From: Cloeon dipterum
Lineage: Eukaryota; Arthropoda; Insecta; Ephemeroptera; Baetidae
Direction: 5' to 3'
Length of the DNA stretch: 64,000 nucleotides
Assembly: GCF_949628265.1 (NCBI RefSeq)
Contig: NC_088789.1
Span: 10,098,886 to 10,162,885 of the forward strand
Shown here one piece after another: positions 38,837 through 51,600 of this stretch. Both the position numbers and the translations under genes were made by a program. The notes under the pieces were generated by a model, which saw nothing but the letters and a program-made list of their open reading frames with translations, was not told where the DNA came from and made no database searches. Positions within the stretch are counted from its first letter, which is position 1. Each line of letters opens with the position of its first letter.

Positions 38837-41800
38837 TTACACATCCACAACACTGTCCCGTTGGTTTTGATTGGGTGGGACAGCGAGCTCGTCGAGCAGA
38901 TTTCCTTGTGAACCAGTTGAACTTTGCTTCTGCAGCTTATGTTGCATTTGAGCAAGCATTTCTTGCATGCGACGAATCTGAAATAATGTATTTTTATTTG
39001 GAGGTCAAGTAGATTAACAATTTATTTAACAACAGGTAAAAGCAATAATTTACAATGAAGATTTACCTCTTCATCCTTCTGCAGAAGTAGCCGGTCTGTC
39101 TCTGTGCCAATGTCCAACACTGGACCGGAAGAGTCACGTTTGCCCTTTCTGAAATATTCCACTTTTAAGAACTGTTTGTCTAATGGTCATTCATGAAAAT
39201 CACCTCTCCTTAATAGCTTGCTGCGAAATTTGTGCGATGCAATGGGCTCGGAAGGCTTCATAATGAAGGTCGTGTGTCACGTCTTTCAAGTCCTGCATGT
39301 GTGTGGACACCAGGAAGCTGCGGAGACGGGCAAAATCACTGTGTTGTGGGTTGTCCACTGTAAAAAGAATGCGGCTGATTTTTTTCTGTTTTTTAAGAAG
39401 TATTGAATTTGTACCTTCAACAACTCCCCACGCATACTGCCGACCTCTGACCTTTTTGCCGTTAACTTCTATGGTTGTATTACTAGCAATTACAGCGAAT
39501 GGAACACACTTTTTCAGTTCTTCGTCCTGTTTTTTAAACTCATCGTCTTCATCAGAGTCGCAATCGGGAAACTGGTAAATCTGTTGTCAGGGGCGATTTT
39601 TAGAATCAGGAATGTACGGCCCAGAACTAAAAGTACCTGGACATTGTTCTCCTCCAGGTCAGCTATAACCCTTTCCTTAAGTCTCTTCAGTTCGGTGGGT
39701 GTGAGGGTATCAGCTTTTGCAATAACGGGAACCAGGTTTACTTTGTTCTGCAGCCGCTTCATGAACTCCACATCTAATTGCCTCAGGCTGTGGAAAAATG
39801 ACAAATGGATTTTAACAATAAAACATTCTCAAAATAAAATTTCGACCATTAAAAGTGTTGACAATATTACAGACACGCATAGCAAACAAAGATAGTAATA
39901 TACATTATCAATATTTGGAGTTGAGTAGGGTTTAGAGCTGATTATCCAAGCGATTTACTTGTACTGAAAATTCAAATTGAAATTTTGTTATTATTTGAAA
40001 AAGTGGAATTTATGGCAAAAAAATCATCAATGTGCTTAGACCATTTCGCAAATTTTTAAGATGGCTTTACTTAGAAGGCGCGCTTTGGAGCTAGAGAGGG
40101 GTTTTTACGTTTCTGTACTGTCTTGTTTTGAAAAAAAAAATGAATTGTCTTGTCCTGTTTGGTATCAAAATTTCCGGAATGTTTCGGTTGGAAAATTTTT
40201 AATCACGTTTGGAGGTTATTGGAAACACAAAATTAAAATTCCTGTCGTGTCCTGTTCTGGTGAAATTTTTCTTGTCATGCCAGATTTTCAGGAACAACCC
40301 GAAATTCCAGTTTAGAAAATGTTAGATCCCTGTTATTAGATAACTGTTTTAAATAATATTTCAAGTGTGCGAAAAATGCAAATAAGATTGCCACTTTGTA
40401 TAGATTTGCTGCGGGAAATGAGGAAGCCAACTCGGCCCGAGATGTTTTTATAGCAGCTCTTGGTGCAATTACCCGTGGCCGTAGGGCGGAATAAAGTAGA
40501 GGCAGCAGTGGATGCGGTTATCCTGGATGTTCTTTCTGTGCAGTCCGCTTTCGTCCTGCGGGCACAAGCCGAAATTGTTATTTTAAAAACCAATTCACGC
40601 GCGTGGCCCAAACCAAACTGGCACACACATAATTGAGGCCATTTACCTGGAAGTACTGGCTGAACTGCTGCTCGACGTATGTGCACACTGCCCTCCAGCT
40701 GTCGTCACAGTCGAGCGCGTCACCGAAACCCGGCGTGTCCACCACGCTGAGCCGCAGCCGGACGCCTCGCTCCTCGATGTCCATGGTCTGCTTGGAGATC
40801 GCTGTTGTCCGAGCGACAAGATCTGGAATAGAGTCATTTTAGAACTGGTTAACACTGTACAAACTGTAATGATTTAATATATTATATTTTCATACAAAAA
40901 TCTAGGACGAAGTTTAAACAGTTTTACTAGATGCAAAGCCTATAATGCTTTTTTGTATTAACAAAATTTTTAAAAAAATCAAAGATATACTAACAATTTT
41001 TTTTAAATGTGTTTTCATCAACAGCTCTTTGCTCTCCTGGTCGAATTATTTAAAATAAAAGTTAATGTGCTAAAAGTAGTATAATTATTCAGAGCAGGCC
41101 ATAAAATATTGAAATTAATATTTAAATACAGTTTTCCACAAATCTGGCATTTTGAGTTTAAGTTTCAGGCTAACCGCTGACATCAGGAATGACTCGGTCA
41201 TTGTAGAGGTCGCTGAGGAACAGGCTGTTGACGAGCGTTGACTTCCCAAGTCCCGACTCGCCGACCACCATCAGGGTGAACTCGAAGCCGCGCTTCACAG
41301 ATTTCCTGTGCACTTGCTCCGGCAGAGTTGCGAAGCCGATGTAGTCTCGGTCACTCTGCGCCAAAAGGGATTCATGTTGAAACGTTTGACAACATATAAT
41401 TATTTTAGCGGAACACTCCAGATCTAAACAAGAGATTGTGCGTGGCCACTATGAATACAGTTAAAATTCCATACTTCGATCAAAATGTGTGGTAAAAAGC
41501 CATGGTTAAAAAAAAACGCCTTGGAAACAGAACCGCAATCATCGTTTTTTTCCATGAACGGCAAAATGTCGCAATTTGTTTACTGAGTTCTGCGTCCCAT
41601 TTTTTTAAAGAAAAATGTTACATCATTTGGTTTTGTTGAGCTGTTGGTTGATAAGACAAGGTATAGGATAATCTCACTACACCCATGAATATTTATTTAA
41701 TTTTATCTTGATAATTTAGTTTAAATCTAAATGTCAATATTTGGTGTGAATAAGAGATTTTTAAGTGGAGTGTTACTATAGAGACACCAGAAAGGATTAA

Positions 41801-44800
41801 TCTCACCCAAAATATACCAGAAAATTTAATAAAAGACAAATGAAAATTTTAATTATTGACGAGTGCAATTTTGGTATAAAATCATAGTTCCAAAAATTTC
41901 AAAGACATATTTTTTATTTTTTATCTTTCACCTCTCTCAAGATGAATAACCCTCTGATAGCGAACAACTATTTGTTTCTCTGTTATGTTCTTGTGGATTT
42001 GGTTAGCACTTTGCGTAAGATTTTATTTTAAAATAATAGTAAAAGAAAGGATCAATTAAGAAAATTTGATATCTAAATCGCGTTGTAGGCAGCTCCGCGT
42101 AAGACGGTGGATTTCTGAATAATGGACTCACTTCGGTGGGCACACCACGCTTATCAAAACGGTCCGAAAAATTAATTAGGCAAGAAGAGAAACGCGATAG
42201 CGCATAATAACTTCCTTTTAAAGGCTGACGGAGCCGCAGCAGCCACGTCTAATCTCGGAAATAAATAATTCAAGCGAGCATTGAAGCGCTCAAAAAATAT
42301 ATTAAAGGCAGCCGCCGGCGCCTGCCGAGCCGAGAAAAAGATGGAATTATTCGAGGCGCGGCCGATTTCCCCCTCGCACCGTGGCTGTATAAATATATTG
42401 TGTTATTTGTTTATCTGAATGGTCATCTCACCACCAGTCTGCCCATTTTCTTTCTGATGGAACCGATGCGGCGGTAGCTGCGCCTTGTGCTGCCCATCCG
42501 ACCGAAAGAGGAGTCCATCGCGCGCGCACCTTCCTCGCTCGCACAACGCCGGCCGCCGACTGCGAGCTGCGTCGGCAAACGAGCCGCATACATTAAGCAA
42601 GCAAGCGAACGAACGAGCGAGTGAGAAGAAGCTCCTCACACGCACCGACACATTATTTGGATCCAGGCCAGAATATTATTATTATGTGTGACGTCACGGC
42701 CAATATAACAATTTGAAATAATCGTCGGCACAATAGCTGCGGGCCTCGACGAGAGCAGGAGGATCGCCTTTCTGCCTTTTCTGGGGTGGTCTAGATTATT
42801 GCAGTGTCGTCACCACTTGGCTAGGATTACAATTTATTAGGCCTAATGGTCTACTGGGCCGAATTTTACCAATCGCTCATTTTTTAAATTGCTAAAAGTT
42901 ACATTTTTCTTGGTGAGAATAAACAAACAAGCAAATATAAAAAAACATGAGCTAAAGTTTGAATGTATCTGTTTAAAAACAAATTTTATTTTGTTGAAGA
43001 TAACAAAAGGCAAGACCATTTGAGAGAACCTCCCTTTATTATTAACATTAAGCCGAATTGTTCCTCTAATTCAGCTAGTTATCTCCATAAAATTACATCT
43101 GAAATCAAAATTTAATTTTGTAATCTACCTTCAGTAACGAAGAACGCCTCTAAATTTACAGTTAGAGCTCTCAAATTATAAATGAATGGGTTTGATTAGC
43201 TAGAAAGGAACGTTAATTAACAGCTCATTATTTTCATTTGTTTTCTTTCACAATTCATTTTGGAGTTTCGAGAGGAGAAGCGTATGGATTGACGCCAATT
43301 TACAACTTGTTGGAAAATGTCAGCCTAATTAATTTAATTATATGTTCATATGGAGATGACCTTAATAAGGTATTTAAAAATGTTGTATCAAATTTATTCA
43401 TTTTTTTCCACCAGGAATTAGTTTTTTAACTTTAAATCCACCATGAAATCATTTTCTATGAATGTTTCAACATGGTGATCACGTGTTGAAAAATTTGTTC
43501 AGCCTTCCACTTTTTGGAATACTAATATATTGAAAATTACGAGTTGCTGTGGATATTTTGACTTTGCAAAGCAACTTATTCAGTTAAACTTGTCAGTTAT
43601 TCCGTCCGCCATCATGTCAGCTTTTACTGATAAAATTCAAGCACACAAAACCCAATTCCACGCATCGAATGCGAGCTAATTCTGAATCAACAACTGGGCA
43701 CGTCCATTGCAAGATTCCCACGCATCCGCAGTCCACGCACAAACTCTGATACAAGCACGCACACCACACTCTATCAGGGTTGCCGGTTGGCATGAAAGTG
43801 GCTTCCATGCAAATACCATATACTGGTCTAATATTCTATGGGTCCTCTTATTAAAAAAATGTTTACATTTTCAAACCCAGTCGTGATTTTAGGGAGCTCC
43901 TTACTAATTTTAATAAGCCTTTTTATTCTACAAGATTCATAGTGGTTTCAGACTAAAAGCTTTAAATTAAAAATGACAAATTTTAAATCCGAAAACGAAT
44001 AATTTTGCTAAAAAAATCGACATTAAGCAAAATCGAGCAATATTATCAACTGGAATGCTTCATAGGTCCCCTAGCGTGAATGCCTACATCTCGCTCTCTA
44101 AAAATTAATTATTATTTTAACTTTGTTATACATTATACATCTTGATTGACGTGTTTTTTCTACACAAGACAAATCCTAGATTTAATACCAATTTTATATG
44201 TAAATATACAAGTGTCTACACTTGGATTAGAAAATCGGAATGATATGTGATTAAAAATGTTAATTTGGTTTTTTCTTTACATAAATGTAATCTGGCAACC
44301 CTAACATTAAATCACACACGCACGCAGACATTAAGACAGAGCGGAATTCAGAGTAAAAGAGTTGTAAAAGCACTCACGTCTCCTCCTACGATGAAGGGTC
44401 GGCGCAACGGGACACGTGGTTTGGCGCGCAGGGCGTCGGAGAAGCGCAGGTCGTTCGGCGGACAGCAGAGGCAGTAGTTGGGGTCCATGAAAGAAGGAGA
44501 GGGGGCACGGTGGCCAGGCGTTAGAGTGCGCTCCTCGGGCACGCCGGGTGAGGGTTGCAGGGTCGAGGGCCGCGTGGGCCCGTCCGACGCGGGCAACGGG
44601 GTCGAGCGAGGCGGCTTGATGTACTGGATGGGCCGACCGAGCGGCTGGAACGGCATGCCGGACAGAGCGCTCGCGTACGTCTGCCTCGGCTCAAGAGGGC
44701 GTTTTTCAATCAGCATTTTATCGTCTCACGTATTTATTTCATTAGTTTGGACCTCGTGATATAGTTCATATCATCCTCATAAAATAATGGTTGATAGTTT

Positions 44801-45730
44801 TGAACGTACGTTTAATACAAGTTATTATAAATGACAAAGAAATAATTATTTGTATTTAAAGAAAAACTTAACAATCCAATTTCATGTGGAAACAGATTCC
44901 CTAGGCAACCAAATTTTACCCCACAATAATTCAAGGTTAAATTCTATCAATCACTTAATTTTATACTTTGGATTGTTACTGGTCATCTATTAATATTTAA
45001 AGCGCATTAAAATTGAAATCCCATCTTCAACAATTTTTTTTAAATTACTGTTCTTAAGAGAAATGTGATGTGAGTGGCAGGAAAGGAAATGAGCATTATT
45101 TCTTAAAATTCCTAGCGTACACAAGCAAATTGTTTAAAAAAATTATTCTATCCTAGGATTTGTTTAATTATATTCATTGACACGATGCTTTGAACACGCT
45201 CAATGTTAGTATAACATGCAAGAAGCAAATAAATAACAATATTGAAGGAATTTGCGTTGCAAATTTTATGCCATTTTTTACAAACCTTTCTCACCTAAAC
45301 TCAGGACAGTTAGGAGTATCACCGCTTTCACAGATTAACAGTAGACCAGGGAAGTGAAGGCGAAAAAATGGGTTTCTCGTTTTCGCCTTTCATGCCACTA
45401 GCACATTATTCTGAGTTTTCTTTCTCTTTGTGCTTAGATAATGATTAGAATTATCTTGTTAAAACTGGATAGAAATCACTTAATGGAAATGTGTCTTTTA
45501 CAAATTCTATTCACCGAAAGTGAAAATTTGTAACAATCAACCAATTTTGCTACTTGCCTCCCCTGATAGCAGTTTTTGTTTACCAGATTGGTGGCTGGAA
45601 GATAAGTGGAGGAGAGAGGGCCCAGTCGGGGCTGGACCGCCTTGTAATGGCCGTAGGAGCCGACTGGGCTTCTCGGGGGTGGAATAGGAGACTTTCCGGG
45701 GTCGGCGGTGGGACTGGGCGAGCGCCTCAT
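38837..45730 (-). CDS. Sep4: Septin 4 (Sep4 / vertebrate SEPT4-SEPT5 type)
   Basis: Septins are GTP-binding proteins that assemble into filaments at the cell cortex and cleavage furrow. Common exons: 41175-41355, 40647-40822, 40473-40555, 39637-39787, 39415-39580, 39204-39357, 39067-39148, 38837-38977. All junctions keep phase, and the common part is 377 residues. It begins [20 protein letters not shown] (polybasic start), then the P-loop GESGLGKST (G1), DTPGFGD (G3), AKAD (G4), the septin unique element ([11 protein letters not shown]) and a short C-terminal coiled coil ([14 protein letters not shown]). The stop is TAA at 38837. At least two N-termini join the common part in phase 0: exon 42432-42518 gives a 406-residue protein, and upstream exons 45554-45730 and 44378-44680 give about 537 residues. 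The match is closest to the SEPT4/5 (Drosophila Sep4) group rather than Pnut or Sep1. Confidence 0.95.
42432..42518 (-). CDS. Sep4: Alternative first coding exon of Septin 4 (short isoform)
   Basis: The 29 codons start [20 protein letters not shown] and end at donor GTG/GTGAGA in phase 0, the phase needed by the acceptor of the common exon at 41355. The peptide is very basic (many Arg/Lys), consistent with membrane-lipid contact ahead of the septin polybasic region. The sequence upstream on the minus strand is GC-rich and could be its own promoter. It could also be used only in some tissues. Confidence 0.7.
44378..44716 (-). CDS. Sep4: Alternative N-terminal exon of Septin 4 (long isoform), proline-rich
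   Basis: An open frame of up to 113 codons ends RRPFIVGGD at a strong donor (GAC/GTGAGTGCT) in phase 0, matching the common exon. It is Pro/Ser/Thr-rich (for example [12 protein letters not shown]) and predicted disordered. Its 5' border is uncertain: a possible acceptor (GAGGCAG/ACG) gives a start at 44680, or the frame may begin with its own ATG at 44716. It is very GC-rich compared with the neighbouring intron, as expected for a coding block. Confidence 0.65.
45554..45730 (-). CDS. Sep4: Probable first exon of the long Septin 4 isoform
   Basis: The 59 codons begin [20 protein letters not shown] and finish at a possible donor (CAA/GTAGCA) in phase 0. The composition is Pro/Ser-rich like the exon at 44378-44716, which supports joining the two. 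The donor is weak, so the 3' border is a guess. Orientation, composition and position make it likely to be the 5' end of this gene rather than a separate one. Confidence 0.5.
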
Positions 45731-47860
45731 GCTGTCACGGTTGGCGAATTTTCACACTTCGCGATCACGGACAACAACTCGCCAGTTGTCTTTTCGACTT
45801 TGATGCGACGCTCGCGAGGGCACTGAACCAACTAAAGCCGGCTTGCACCCTCCGTGACTGAGGCTGCGCCCCGCTCGCGACAACATGATGACCTTTACCT
45901 CGCAGGCGAAATACCAGCGGTGCGGAATTTTGGCTCCCGTGTTCGGGTATCAAAGGAAAAACAAACGACACGAATGCTGCTGCCAAATTTTTTGCTCCAT
46001 TTTTATCGAGAGCGATTATATTTAGCTTGCTTTAGGCGCAAGGAAAATGGTCATTGTTGTTCAAAATTCACGAATAAACACTGCCAGAGATTGTGATTCA
46101 TCGAGCCAAGAAATACGAAACAAGGAAGAAATTTTGAAGCAATTAACATTGAAAAACCGCCGTCCCTATATTCAGCTTCCTTTTATGATAAGATAAAAAC
46201 AACAATGATACTGTTAGATATTGCACTCATGAAATTCCAGATCCAGAAATTTAAAAATCAATAATTTATTTTGTTGGATATACATGACAAATTATGTTTC
46301 GGATTTTAAACTCATGTGTTCATTTAAAGCAATTAAATTCTAACGTTGTTTATCATATGAATCACCATTCAAGAGAAAAACACGATTAAAATATAAAGCT
46401 AGGAATAGTGCCTCAAACCACCCAATAATTACTTTGTTTGAATCGAAACCCAGCACCGTAGGAGGAACTAAACACGCGTTCCCTTCCATAATTTGATACG
46501 TGAGCGAATGGAACGAAATCTGGCTCATTGTTACGCACGACGGATCAGCTGCTGCAGCACAACTATTATCATTTTCCACGCCGACCCCAAAAAGGGCAGG
46601 GTTCCGACTGGCAGACGAGTTTGGGAGGCACGCACCACGGATTTTTATTTCCTCGCTCGAGCCTACGCACCGAATTTTTGTGTTTGTTATAAAGTCAAGA
46701 TGCATACACAAGCAGGAGGAGGAAGCACGAAAAAACGAGTTGGACGACCAAAATAATCAAAGGGAAATCGTAATCATTACGAGCTGCTGCCGCACTCCGT
46801 GAATTACACTCAAATGTGGGAAACGCCGACACATTTAATATGCTAGCAGCAGGTTCTTCACTTCAACGTTTATATTTTTTTATAATTGACCACATTGATA
46901 AATTACCAGAGCAAGAAAAGAAGGAAACGAGTCAGAATGGTTGAAAGCATAATTTTTCATTTAGTTGACTTAAAATTAGGATTGAAATTATTTCTACTGA
47001 GCGGGCTATAATTTTCAATCTTTTTATTATGAGATTGCCTATTTATGAAAATAAATCCAGTGTTCGCATTGAAAGCGGGAAATCCTGCACGCCGGGAAAA
47101 GAGCTGCACGAGGCCAACTACAACCCCTTTCATCACCCCCTTGTACATAATCAACTTCTCGATCTGCCGAATCGATGGAACTGACGAAAGAGCAAAAATG
47201 CTGAATGAAAAACACCACACCGCTCATGCAGAGCCGGCAATAAGTGGTGGCCGTTCCGGCGCAATAATAAGCGACTGTTGTTTGGCAAGCCGCCTCACTC
47301 AACTGAAAGCAAAGGTTAGCCGATCAGAGGAAAACAAACCTGGTGTTGACATTTGCGCTGATTAAAAATGCTGATGAGCGGCAACAAGAGCGGAGGAGCC
47401 GATTTAAAAATGTCACTCTCTTGGTGCGATTCGGTGGAATTACTTCTTCATGAATCGCCAGCCGCTGCTTTTTACGATCGCGCTGACATTTCGGCGTGAA
47501 CTTCACCACCCGACGCTTTGTGTGTGTGTGTTCCGACACAAACAATAATTTTGCACCCCCTTGTAGTAGAATCGATTTTCGGGGCGTCTGCTGCTGTACA
47601 AGCAGAATGGGCCAGCTCCCCTCTTGCCGGCCGGGCGAGCGTAGCTCACAGGGCCCTTTCACTAAACTCCAGCGCGCCAGCGCAATGCAAATGAAAAGAG
47701 GGTGTAACCTGCTTCTGGTTCTGACGAATAGCAACGGCGCTGCATCATAATCCCAGTCGCTCCAGTTTGTTGCTTGTTTGTTTACGACCCGAGACTAGAA
47801 CGCGCCTTGCTGCACATTCTATCTATTTTCGTAATTTTTTGGTGATTTCTCTGGCAAAAA
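45731..47860. other. Divergent intergenic region between Septin 4 and PRKRIP1
   Basis: The two genes are transcribed away from each other here. No exon was recognised; the open frames (up to 136 codons) overlap in several frames and have no family likeness. The outer ends presumably hold the Septin 4 long-isoform promoter and the PRKRIP1 promoter and leader. PRKRIP1 shows no TATA box close to its start codon. Confidence 0.55.
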
Positions 47861-48291
47861 ATGGAGGACAGCAAGGAGGACAAAGAGGAAGGAAAGAAGT
47901 TGGTGCACGCAAAAACCACTTACGACATGCAGAGGATCCGATTAGAGAGGCTTATGCAGAACCCAGTGAGTATTTTTCTAGAAATATGTATCAGCAAATT
48001 TTTGTTTTTCATAATATTATGATGTTTTTATTAATACTCGCATATTAACTTTGTGTTTTAATATGTTTAGGACAAACCGATTATCATTCCTGAGCGGCCA
48101 AAGGAAAGGTCAATGCCTGAAGCTCCTGATTTTGTCCGTAATGTTATGGGTTCAAGTGCCGGAGCTGGCAGTGGTGAGTTTCACGTGTACAGACACTTGA
48201 GGAGAAAAGAATATGCAAGGCAAAGGGCTATTACTGAAAAAGCGAGGCGGGTAAGTGTTAAAATGTCTAGATATCAAATTTTTTATCAATA

Positions 48292-48329
<38 letters not shown>

Positions 48330-48558
48330 ACAGGAACAAATGGATGATGATTACCAAAAGAAACTAGATGATAATAAAAAGAAATCAGAGGAGAAAACTG
48401 CCAAGAAAAGAGCTAAACGGATGAAGAAAAAGGCCAACCTGAAGAATAAGAAGACAAAGCCAGATAACGGAAAGGAAAGTGAAAAAAGTGATTCGGATTC
48501 AGGCAGTGAACCTGAGAACAGTGCAAGTGACAAAGATGAACAGAAGGACAAGGAATGA
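47861..48558 (+). CDS. PRKRIP1: PRKRIP1 homologue (spliceosome-associated PRKR-interacting protein 1)
   Basis: Three exons, 47861-47965, 48071-48250 and 48334-48558, all in phase 0, encode 169 residues; human PRKRIP1 is of similar length. In vertebrates it binds double-stranded RNA and PKR, and it appears as a long helix in the catalytic spliceosome. Evidence is the conserved core [13 protein letters not shown], then [28 protein letters not shown] and [14 protein letters not shown], followed by a long Lys/Glu-rich helix and an acidic Ser/Asp/Glu tail. The ATG is preceded by CAAAAA (A at -3). The second intron is only 83 bases and its 3' end is a (TA)n(TG)n tract instead of a normal pyrimidine tract. 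The gene converges with HEATR6. Confidence 0.95.
48292..48330 (+). repeat. (TA)n(TG)n tract at the 3' end of PRKRIP1 intron 2
   Basis: An alternating AT run passes directly into about eleven TG units and ends at TACAG, three bases before exon 3. It occupies the place where the polypyrimidine tract should be. Such tracts vary in length and can change how efficiently the next exon is used. Confidence 0.9.
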
Positions 48559-48572
48559 AAATGAGCACTAAA

Positions 48573-48578
48573 ATTAAA
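48573..48578 (+). terminator. PRKRIP1: Candidate poly(A) signal of PRKRIP1
   Basis: ATTAAA lies 15 bases after the TGA stop codon. If used, the 3' UTR would be only some 35-45 bases and would end before the HEATR6 stop codon. It is the variant hexamer rather than AATAAA, so a later site within HEATR6 is possible. Confidence 0.4.
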
Positions 48579-48657
48579 TTCTTGTGTCATTTTAAGGCAA
48601 AGTTGTGTGTTTGAAAATCATCGCACCTTTTAACTGCATAGTATCAGTACCTTTCCA

Positions 48658-48663
48658 TTTATT
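48658..48663 (-). terminator. HEATR6: Candidate poly(A) signal of HEATR6
   Basis: AATAAA on the minus strand begins eight bases beyond the HEATR6 stop codon (48671-48673). Cleavage 10-30 bases further would fall between the two convergent stop codons and close to the end of the PRKRIP1 transcript. Confidence 0.55.
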
Positions 48664-48670
48664 AATTAAG

Positions 48671-51600
48671 TTAGCAAACTTCGTCGAGAAATGCTTGTCC
48701 TGAGCTCAATATGCACACCAGCTGTTCACAAACGTCTTTCACGCCTCCTGAGTTAGTTGCAGCCAATCTTTTGACGTGGTCCAGAGCGTTGCTAAACGGC
48801 TGCGCTTTCTCAGGGACTACCCGCAATCTCACTCGCTGCAGCTGAGTGACCAAGTTTTCCTCAGAACCCATAACCAGTTGGATGAGAGATCCGTTCATTC
48901 CTCCAGACAAATCTTCCGCAGTCAGGCAGCTAACAAGGTGGCAGATTGAAAGGCAGATCTAAAAATTGTATAATTAAATTTTTTGACTGAATTTGAAACT
49001 CTTGCAGAGGTATTGGATAAGGGGTGTGTAGTTTTGTAATTCAGCATATTTGAATATTAAATTAACGTGGAATCCACAATCCACTAGCTAATAATTAATA
49101 GCTTTCAGTTTTTGCTGTTGATAATCCTAGTTTGAAGCATCTCTCGAGAAATAATAAAGTCATGGCAGAACAGTACAGACTTGTTTTGAAAAGCCTTTCT
49201 ATATCTACTGAAGCTAGAAAATCTATTTTGCAGAAAGCAAGAACTACATTAATAAAAATAAATGAATTCTAAAATAAATATATTCAGAGCTGGAAAATCG
49301 CTAGATTGCGGCTGTGGCGTTATCTTTGATGGGAAAAAAGTGTGTTTGGTATATAAATTATTAAGTTTCTGTGCGATATTCGTTTGAAAGTAGTTTGCTA
49401 GGTTCACAAGCCATTGCATACCTGGTCAACAAGGTTGTCTCGGTGCTGGAATTCCTTGAAATCCTGCACATTGTCGGCGGATGAGAGTGCCTCTAGTAGC
49501 GCGTTCCATGAAGTCAAATAGAAACCGAGGTAGTTGGCTCTGGTTCGAGGAGCAGCTAGCGCTATTGCAGCGCTGATCCTCACTTTAAAGTTGGGGGTGT
49601 TGACGACCATGTCGCAGAGGACAGGGAAAATCATGGACTGCCAATTCTGCACCTCGTCATGCAGCTCCGTTCCCCGGAGAAGAGAAGCCAAAGAGTACAA
49701 AGCATTCCACTTGAACTGAGAACAATTCGTTAATTTGAATGCAATATTTTTACTTGAAAGAAAGTCTTACTTTCATCACGTTGGTTTTTGGATCTGATGC
49801 GCATGTGATAATTGCATTCACTGAATGGAAAACAAGTTCTCGAACTGCTGGCTTTCGAAGCTGCTCAGGAGGAAGTAGCCGTATCAGGTTTCCAAGGGAA
49901 CGAACAGCATTTAACTTCAGCTATAGTTCACACTTTAAAGCATGACAATTACTAAGCTTTAAATCTAAATTACCGCATCATCGCTGCAGAATTTAAGAGA
50001 ATCCTGGATTAGCTTCACTACCAGGTTACTGGGCACAGTGTCAGGGAATCCTTTGTCCCTGTGATAAGAATTAGAGATTTGTAATTTGATTCAGTTATTC
50101 AAGTTACTTCTTTGTCAAAAGTTCATCAGATATATTTCCTAAAGCCCAAGTGACTTTGTTAATTAGATCTGCGTCTTCTTCATTGGAAATGGCACTTGAT
50201 ACATATTCAGTTGCGTCCAGCAAGAATTGTCCATCCTAAAAATAATGAGTCAGTTTTTTCTTACCAGAGTCAATGTGTATCATCATTAATTTATAGTTGA
50301 AAATAAGCTTTATTGAAAGCTAATAGATATCAAAATAATTTTTATCAAAATTACCTCCATTTCAATTGGCCAGCCAGCACACATACCCAGAGCTCTGACA
50401 GCTTGGATTTTGACATTCGTACATTGATCTCTGCACAGCTCAAAAAGTGTAAATGCTATTAAAAGTCTTGAAGACCTCTAAAACGGAAATGACATTAATA
50501 AACAAACCAATGAGTGAATTAAATTCATAATACTTCAATATTTTCATACACTTGGGGGCCCATGGAGGACAAAATATCACAGAGAAGAGATCGGAAGCTG
50601 GGGTTTGCATCTGTCGAAAGTCTCGGCACAGAATTCCCAATAATGGTGCTCCACATGGACAATCCATACTTCAGATTGTAGTTGTTATCTGCGAAAGGAC
50701 ACGCTTTATAGATATAAACTTAATAAAAAACACAAGGAGCAAGCATTACCAGGATCCTCCATGTATTTTGCAAAGCTATCACCCAGGTCGACAATGCCTC
50801 GGCCAGCCGCCAACTGCAGTTTTGAATCATTTTCTTCAGAAACAAAGGCTTGCACAAGTAGATTTGCAGTGGTAACAAGTGTGTTGCCATTGTCAGCAAG
50901 TAGCAGCTCAAAGTATGACCTAGAAATTGCTGCTATAGCACGGCAAACCTCCAGTTTCAATTTTAGGCCTGCATCACTCCTCTGAGAAAGAACTTGTGGT
51001 TAAAGGTTTGAATAATCACTGATGTTTACCTGTAAATAACTCAAACAGTACTCAACTAGCCACGTTTTGCCCAAGTCTGAATTGTCATACTCAACAAAAT
51101 CCTCAATTTCGTCACTGTTGTCCAAACCACTAATTTCTGGTCTCTCATCTTCACTGGTCTGAAAAATAATTACGAAATATGTGAAAATAAATAACGTTCC
51201 GTATAAAATTTGAGCTGTGCAACTGGTGTTCAATTAGGACTCGTAACTAACATCTAAAAAATTATTGTTGTAATTATTGCATTTTCCGTATTGTATTTTA
51301 ATTCTTGGGATAATTATGGGCGTGAAGTTGTTACAATAAATCAATTCTCTCTTACCATATTTGCCGATGAATTTTCAACTGAGCCAAAAAGGGAGGATGG
51401 TTCTGGCTTTTGAAGGATTGTTTGCAGTTCTGGTAATTTGTGATTAGCAGCTGAAGAAGACACCAAACCAGTGAAGACAGAAAGAGCTGCAGATTTTACA
51501 TCGACATCTGAAATTCAATGTGTTTAAGGAGCTAAACATAGTTGAAATAATAACAGACTTTTGTTGATGAGAAATGGTCGCACAGATCTAGAGAGTCTGG

